A stretch of DNA of 64,000 bases from Polyangiaceae bacterium (GTDB lineage Bacteria > Myxococcota_A > Polyangia > Polyangiales > Polyangiaceae), in assembly GCA_025937835.1 (NCBI GenBank), contig JAICQO010000007.1, positions 1 to 64,000 on the forward strand, given 5' to 3'. The position numbers and the translations under genes are program-made. Positions 59,839 through 64,000 of this stretch are shown in pieces; positions within the stretch are counted from its first letter, which is position 1; every line of letters starts with the position of its first letter. The notes under the pieces were generated by a model. It saw only the letters and a list, made by a program, of their open reading frames with translations, did no database searches and was not told where the DNA came from.

Positions 59839-61208
59839 CGCAACCCTCACAATCCGTAGAGCCCTCGACTCGCGCGCACGGGAGCATTCCACCCGTTCCC
59901 GACGAGCTGGTGCTGTTGGTCGTAACCGGCTCCGCACGCGGCCGCCGCGTGAAATTCGGAGAGCGGGTGTCGATCGGCAAGGCGCCCGACAACGATCTGG
60001 TGCTCTCCGACGACACGGTCTCGAGACATCACTGTGTGCTCGAGCGCGGGCCGAGCGGCATCGTCGTGCGCGACCTCGGCTCCACGAATCACACGCGCGT
60101 GGGCCGCACCACGGTGGCCGAGGCCACGATCGAGCCTGGCTCCACGATCACCATCGGCAACGTCGAGCTGTTGCTGCGCGCAGAGCCGAATCGCGCGCAA
60201 ATCCTGCCCAGTGAGGCGCCGCGCTTCGGGGACGTGATCGGCCCGAGCCTGGCCATGCGCAGCATCTTCGGGCTGCTCGATCGGATCGCCCCGACCGATG
60301 CCTGCGTGCTGATCGAGGGCGAGACCGGCACGGGCAAGGACGTCCTGTCTCGCGCGATCCACGAAAAGAGCGCCCACCGAGAGCACGAGTTCTTGGTCGT
60401 CGACTGTGGCGCCATCAGCTACAACCTGATCGAGAGCGAGCTGTTCGGGCACGAGCGCGGCGCGTACACCGGCGCCGTCGCAACCCGTCAGGGTGCGTTC
60501 GAGCTCGCCGGGCGCGGCACCGTGTTTCTGGACGAGGTCGGCGAGCTCCCCCTCGACGTCCAACCGAAGCTGCTGCGGGTGCTCGAGTCCGGTGAGTTCC
60601 GTCGCGTCGGCGGCAACAAGACGCTGCGCACCGAAGCCCGCATCATCGCCGCCACGAAGCGCAACCTTCGGGAAGAGGTCGAACGCGGCAAGTTCCGCGA
60701 GGACCTGTACTTCCGGCTCTCGGTCGTGCCGATCACCGTCCCGCCCTTGCGCCAGCGCCGCGAAGACATCCCTGCCCTCGTCGAGCGCTTCCTGGATCAT
60801 GCGCGCCGCCGCGTCCCCGCCGCCGCGCAGGTCACCCTGAGCCGTGAGACGCTCGCGGCGCTCAGCGCGCACGACTGGCCCGGCAACGTGCGCGAGCTCC
60901 GGAACGTGCTCGACCGCGCCATCTACGTCGCGGCCGCCGGCGGCGAACACGAAGTCCGCCTGGTCGATCTGCCGGTCTCCGCGAGCCCCAACGGCTCCGC
61001 GCCCCAGGCTTACCCCGCCTTCGACGCCGACAAGAGCTACCGCGAGATCCGCACCGACTTCGAAGCCGACTTCGAGCGGCGCTACGTCTCATGGCTTTTG
61101 GATCGCCACGCCGGCAACATCAGCGCGGCCGCGCGTGAAGCCAAGATGGATCGGAAGCACCTGTACGACCTGGCTCGGAAGCACGGGTTGCGAGGGGAGC
61201 GAAGCTAA
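59835..61208 (+). CDS. FHA-domain sigma-54-dependent transcription activator
   Basis: 457 residues from a GTG. Residues 25-115 are a forkhead-associated domain ([22 protein letters not shown]), which binds phosphothreonine; the usual Arg of the GR motif is Lys here. The AAA+ domain (130-370) has Walker A GETGTGKD at 162-169, GAYTGA at 209-214 (usual GAFTGA, a tolerated change), and [10 protein letters not shown] Fis-type helix-turn-helix ends the protein ([23 protein letters not shown]). This is a myxobacterial class that answers to Ser/Thr kinases. Confidence 0.93.
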   Translation: MTQPSQSVEPSTRAHGSIPPVPDELVLLVVTGSARGRRVKFGERVSIGKAPDNDLVLSDDTVSRHHCVLERGPSGIVVRDLGSTNHTRVGRTTVAEATIEPGSTITIGNVELLLRAEPNRAQILPSEAPRFGDVIGPSLAMRSIFGLLDRIAPTDACVLIEGETGTGKDVLSRAIHEKSAHREHEFLVVDCGAISYNLIESELFGHERGAYTGAVATRQGAFELAGRGTVFLDEVGELPLDVQPKLLRVLESGEFRRVGGNKTLRTEARIIAATKRNLREEVERGKFREDLYFRLSVVPITVPPLRQRREDIPALVERFLDHARRRVPAAAQVTLSRETLAALSAHDWPGNVRELRNVLDRAIYVAAAGGEHEVRLVDLPVSASPNGSAPQAYPAFDADKSYREIRTDFEADFERRYVSWLLDRHAGNISAAAREAKMDRKHLYDLARKHGLRGERS

Positions 61209-61381
61209 GAAACGGCGCTGAGCGGCGTGGACGGGGATGCAACAGGAAGACGGGAGACAAGAAGATCGGAGGGAATTTTTTTGGGGGGGGGACTACTGAC
61301 GGGTCTCGCCGCTCCAGTTGGCCCTAGACGTTCCCCTTAGCCTTCCCTTTCCCCTTAAAGCCCTAGCCTCTCTCTCGGCCT
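61209..61381. other. Non-coding gap between convergent genes
   Basis: 173 bases between the activator stop and the DUF3570 gene stop. It has a T tract followed by a run of nine or more G near 61277-61294 and pyrimidine-rich stretches. No hairpin strong enough to call a terminator is seen. Confidence 0.3.
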
Positions 61382-62653
61382 TTAGAACTCGCTCTTCAGA
61401 CCGAGGGACAGCAGCATGCCGAGCGTGTCATCTGGGTCTTTCCCTCCCCAGGTGAAGCGGTCGAGGCTGGTGTCGATGACGTCGAAAGCGGCGGTGGCGG
61501 TGAGGCCGAGGAAGATGCCGAGGAAGCGCGCGTCGCGCGTGGCGCGCTTGGCGTAGACGAGACGGCCGCCGTACTGGAGGTTGTGGAGCGCGGAGAGCTC
61601 GCGATCGCCGGTCCAATACTGGCCGTTGGGGCCGTCGACCGGCTCGCCGCCGGTGTAGTCGTCGCTGTAGAACAACGCGGCGGTCTGGGTGTAGTAGCTG
61701 CCGCGAGCTTGGATGCGTAGGCCCTCGAACAGGTAGCGCTCGGCGGCGAGCTCGTAGTTCTGGCCGAACATGTCCCAGGTATCGAGGTAGTAGCGGGCGC
61801 CGGCGCTGAAGGCGACCTGGATCGGGCGAACGTAGAGGCGGGCGCGCAGAGCCATGGCGGCGCGCCCGCGGTTGTCGGGGTGATTCTCGAGCGCCTGATC
61901 GCCCGCGGGAGCGATCACGACGGCGCGATACGGGTTCTCGAGGAAGCCGTGTTGGAGTGCGCCGGTCAGCACGAGCTGCGTCGCGAGCACGGGCGTCCAG
62001 GCCTGGGTCCAACCGGCCTGAAAGTTGTCGAGGGAGACGTCGCGCTCGGCGCGGTCATCGTCCTTGGTGAAGCAGCCGTCGGAGGCGTCGAGCGGGCTGC
62101 GAACGCTCGGAGCGTCCGATTGGGCGAAGGCCGTGGTGCAGACCGTGTCGAAGCCGCGCGCGTACGACAGGACGATTTCGGTGTTTTTCTGGAAAAAGTT
62201 GGTGCCCGCCGTGACCGCGAAGGCTTGAGAGCGGTAGTCGGACTCGGTGCCGTAGCTGTAGCTCACGGCGAGGTTGGTGTTCTCGCGGGTGATCGCCACG
62301 CCGCCGCTCGCGACGTGACGCACGTCGTCGAACTTGGTCGCGGAAGACACGATGTCGACCGTGGCCAGACGACCGCCCTTGATCGACTCGGTGGCGCCCG
62401 ACACGATGTCGGCCTCGTAGTGGGCGTCGATCGAGACCACGCCGGCGATGTGGCCGGTCACGCCGACCGATGGGTTGATGACCGTCAGGTTGCTGGTCTT
62501 GGAGGGCTCGAGATAGACGTTCGTGCCGAGATCGAGGTCGAGCACCTGCGCGCGCGCGCGACCGCCGAGCAGCGACACGAGGGCGAGGGCTAGGGCGAGC
62601 AGCCCGAGTCCCGGGACTCCGTGGCGTCGACGTCGTTCGAGCAAGCGTTTCAA
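61382..62653 (-). CDS. DUF3570-family outer-membrane protein
   Basis: 423 residues. The signal peptide ends GRARA after a leucine-rich core. The rest is a barrel with many alternating strands (YSYGTESDYRSQAFAVTAGTNFFQ, NTEIVLSYARGFD, FQAGWTQAWTPVLATQLVLTGALQHG, ending GMLLSLGLKSEF with the C-terminal Phe). DUF3570 proteins are paired with a DUF4266 lipoprotein, as here (18 bases upstream). Role is unproven; such operons elsewhere carry redox or flavin-transfer genes. Confidence 0.85.
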   Translation of the reverse strand: MKRLLERRRRHGVPGLGLLALALALVSLLGGRARAQVLDLDLGTNVYLEPSKTSNLTVINPSVGVTGHIAGVVSIDAHYEADIVSGATESIKGGRLATVDIVSSATKFDDVRHVASGGVAITRENTNLAVSYSYGTESDYRSQAFAVTAGTNFFQKNTEIVLSYARGFDTVCTTAFAQSDAPSVRSPLDASDGCFTKDDDRAERDVSLDNFQAGWTQAWTPVLATQLVLTGALQHGFLENPYRAVVIAPAGDQALENHPDNRGRAAMALRARLYVRPIQVAFSAGARYYLDTWDMFGQNYELAAERYLFEGLRIQARGSYYTQTAALFYSDDYTGGEPVDGPNGQYWTGDRELSALHNLQYGGRLVYAKRATRDARFLGIFLGLTATAAFDVIDTSLDRFTWGGKDPDDTLGMLLSLGLKSEF

Positions 62654-62671
62654 GGGCGTTCTCTAAGGGGG

Positions 62672-62890
62672 TTAGTTACAGCCGCAGCCGCCGCCCTTGA
62701 CGGAGCCGCGCCCGTTCGAGCCCTCTCGAAACTCGAGCACGTGCTCTTTGGCGCGCGCGTCGGGGTCCTCGCCGTTGAACTGCATGACGGGATCGGCGAG
62801 GAGCTGGCGCTGCTCGGGGCGCACGGTCGCGCAGGCAGAGGACGCGAGCGCCGCGCCGCACAGCGCGATCAGGCACAGCTTCTGCTTCAT
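62672..62890 (-). CDS. DUF4266 lipoprotein
   Basis: 72 residues from the ATG at 62890 (GGAGA eight bases upstream); a coupled ATG at 62905 overlapping the upstream stop is an alternative. The lipobox is ASSAC (C20). Family pattern: ATVRPEQRQLLADPVMQF, EHVLEFREGSNGRGSVKGGGCGCN, with the closing GGGCGCN that is diagnostic of DUF4266. It sits between the SH3/barrel gene and the DUF3570 gene, as usual for the pair. Confidence 0.9.
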   Translation of the reverse strand: MKQKLCLIALCGAALASSACATVRPEQRQLLADPVMQFNGEDPDARAKEHVLEFREGSNGRGSVKGGGCGCN

Positions 62891-62904
62891 GCGAAGGGTC
62901 TCCA

Positions 62905-63672
62905 TCAGAAATAGGTCCCGAGCCCGGCGAGGTAAGCCTGGCGGTTCTCGTAGTCGTCTTCGGTGAAGAGCACGACGTTCGAGGCCTCGAGGCGAAACAG
63001 CAAGCGCAAGCGCAACGACACGAGCAAGCCGCCGCCCGCTCGGGCGTGGAACCAGCGACGATCGTCGGCGATGAATTCGTCGTTCGGGTTTTCGAACACA
63101 CCGCCCGCGCCGATCTGGACGAACGGCGCGATCGCCCAATCGGGGGCCAGGTTCAAGGTGCCGGACGCGCCGTACAGCAAGCGCTTGCTGTCGAGCCGCA
63201 GCGCGACGCCGATGTAGGGCTCGAAGGCGATGGCCGGGGCGATCACCAGCGCCGGGCGGATCTCCGAGTACCCGTCGCCGTCGTAGAGACCGGCCATCAG
63301 CGCGAAGCCGCCGCGCGCCGTCTGCAGCGCCGGGGGTGCGAAGATGCCTGGCTTGGAGAAGCCGGCCTCGGCGTCTTCCTCGGCAGAGATGGCCGAGACG
63401 GTGTCGCCGAGGACGTACGCGGTGCGGCCGTCGGGCAGCAAGACCTGCAGCCAGAAGCCCTTGGTCTCCCGCGTCTCGATCACGAAGGTCTCACCGCGGA
63501 CCGCGCGGTGGATGACGCGATACGAGACCCCGGGACCCGCGCGGAGCTCGGTCTCGGCCACGACGACGCGCGCGAACACGTCGGGGTCGTCCGCGGCTCG
63601 GGCAGGGGCCGCCGAGAGGGCGAGCGACAGCAGCGCCGACGCGGTCAGCGTGTGGAGTACTGCGTGGCCCAT
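62905..63672 (-). CDS. Secreted SH3-domain and beta-barrel protein
   Basis: 255 residues from the ATG at 63672. The signal peptide ends PARAA. Residues 32-95 are a bacterial SH3 domain (AETELRAGPGVSYRVIHRAVRGETFVIETRETKGFWLQVLLPDGRTAYVLGD), which binds peptidoglycan or peptides. Residues 115-255 are a small barrel (GGFALMAGLYDGDGYSEIRPALVIAPAIAFEPYIGVALRL, final FLEASNVVLF-type strands ending LAGLGTYF). It overlaps the upstream cysteine-containing gene by 28 bases and belongs to the DUF4266/DUF3570 operon. Confidence 0.8.
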   Translation of the reverse strand: MGHAVLHTLTASALLSLALSAAPARAADDPDVFARVVVAETELRAGPGVSYRVIHRAVRGETFVIETRETKGFWLQVLLPDGRTAYVLGDTVSAISAEEDAEAGFSKPGIFAPPALQTARGGFALMAGLYDGDGYSEIRPALVIAPAIAFEPYIGVALRLDSKRLLYGASGTLNLAPDWAIAPFVQIGAGGVFENPNDEFIADDRRWFHARAGGGLLVSLRLRLLFRLEASNVVLFTEDDYENRQAYLAGLGTYF

Positions 63673-64000
63673 TGGCGAATCACGTCCGCTTCGGCGCTCT
63701 CCGGCTCGAACACGGTGCGCGGGTGCTGCGCCTGCCCCGTCGGGTAGCGCAAGAGCGGCGCCTGATCGGGGTTTCTGCGCATGCGCGCCTGCGCGGTTTG
63801 GTAATTCTGCGCCGCCGTCGGCGGGATGCTGACGCTCGCGGGGACGACGCCGTTGCAGGTGTCGGCGACGGGGTTCATGTACTCGCTGAACCGGAAACTG
63901 GTCACGCTCGAGTGGCAGCCGTTCGGGGGGTCGCCCGCAGCCGGGTTGCCCGGACCACACCCGCTCTGGAACAGAACCGGCTCGACACGACAGTAGAAGA
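63645..64000 (-). CDS. Cysteine-containing secreted protein, C-terminal part (5' end beyond window)
   Basis: An open frame enters from the right edge and gives at least 117 residues with no stop before 63645. It starts FYCRVEPVL then has cysteines and a His in GCGPGNP and NGCHSS, similar to the cysteine-rich 'C..VEPVL..C...CH' segments of myxobacterial and planctomycete cytochrome-like proteins, but no CxxCH heme motif is seen. It is followed by FRFSEYMNP and a polar tail. It is the first visible gene of the leftward envelope operon. Confidence 0.6.
   Translation of the reverse strand, partial: FYCRVEPVLFQSGCGPGNPAAGDPPNGCHSSVTSFRFSEYMNPVADTCNGVVPASVSIPPTAAQNYQTAQARMRRNPDQAPLLRYPTGQAQHPRTVFEPESAEADVIRQWATQYSTR

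Noticed and set aside
63645-64000. Multiheme or monoheme cytochrome at the right edge
   Set aside because: The cysteine and histidine pattern is suggestive, but no CxxCH motif is visible in the part present.
1-64000. Phage, insertion sequence, integrase, CRISPR or toxin-antitoxin system
   Set aside because: No transposase or integrase motif, terminal repeats, direct-repeat arrays or paired small genes were seen. The tRNA genes show no nearby integrase or attachment-site duplication.

Overview
The window is GC-rich DNA (roughly two thirds G+C by eye) from what looks like a myxobacterium, most likely order Polyangiales (Sorangium/Polyangium type). The evidence is indirect: many lipoproteins with long Gly/Ser/Thr/Ala-rich linkers just after the lipidation cysteine, a DUF4388 protein, a hybrid histidine kinase, an FHA/sigma-54 activator, DUF3570/DUF4266 outer-membrane genes, YtfJ/GerW-type proteins and a cellobiose-use locus. 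I see no insertion sequence, prophage, integrase or CRISPR array. The gene order reads as chromosomal.

Layout. 0-8 kb: the end of a LuxR-type regulator, then a leftward group (beta-helix surface protein, hybrid histidine kinase, response regulator with an EAL domain, RdgC-like protein). 7.4-13.5 kb: Mug DNA glycosylase, rbfA-rtcB with overlapping ends, an acetyltransferase, a beta-propeller-like lipoprotein and a leucine-rich-repeat lipoprotein. 13.5-18 kb: a cysH-type sulfonucleotide reductase with a glutaredoxin-like N-terminus, a small lipoprotein, a 750-base non-coding stretch full of perfect hairpins ending in a strong terminator, and a multi-pass membrane protein. 18-30.7 kb: SMP-30 hydrolase, lysine 6-aminotransferase, a YtfJ-DUF2953-YtfJ cassette, esterase, alcohol dehydrogenase, HelD-like helicase, class II amidotransferase, and a Tat-exported molybdopterin oxidoreductase paired with a PepSY-type membrane protein.

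31-48.5 kb is the most coherent metabolic region. It holds an outer-membrane barrel, a von Willebrand A lipoprotein, three lipoproteins with CBM11/CIA30-like carbohydrate-binding folds, a cellobiose phosphorylase (GH94), a complete sugar ABC transporter (two permeases, an anchored binding protein and a divergent ATPase), a PPi-type phosphofructokinase and an aldo/keto reductase. I infer a route that captures cello-oligosaccharides at the surface, imports them, cleaves them with phosphate rather than water, and feeds glycolysis through a PPi-linked step.

48.5-64 kb: a LysR/SDR divergent pair with a clear operator-like palindrome, tRNA-Gly(CCC), tRNA-Lys(TTT), small conserved proteins, a cysteine-rich lipoprotein, DUF4388, dnaE, a four-gene group (OmpA-like lipoprotein, cytochrome c lipoprotein, membrane protein, FHA/sigma-54 activator; the last three overlap end to start), and a leftward envelope operon (cysteine-containing secreted protein cut by the window end, SH3/barrel protein, DUF4266 lipoprotein, DUF3570 barrel).

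All family calls come from reading motifs and from memory of the families. No alignment or database search was run.
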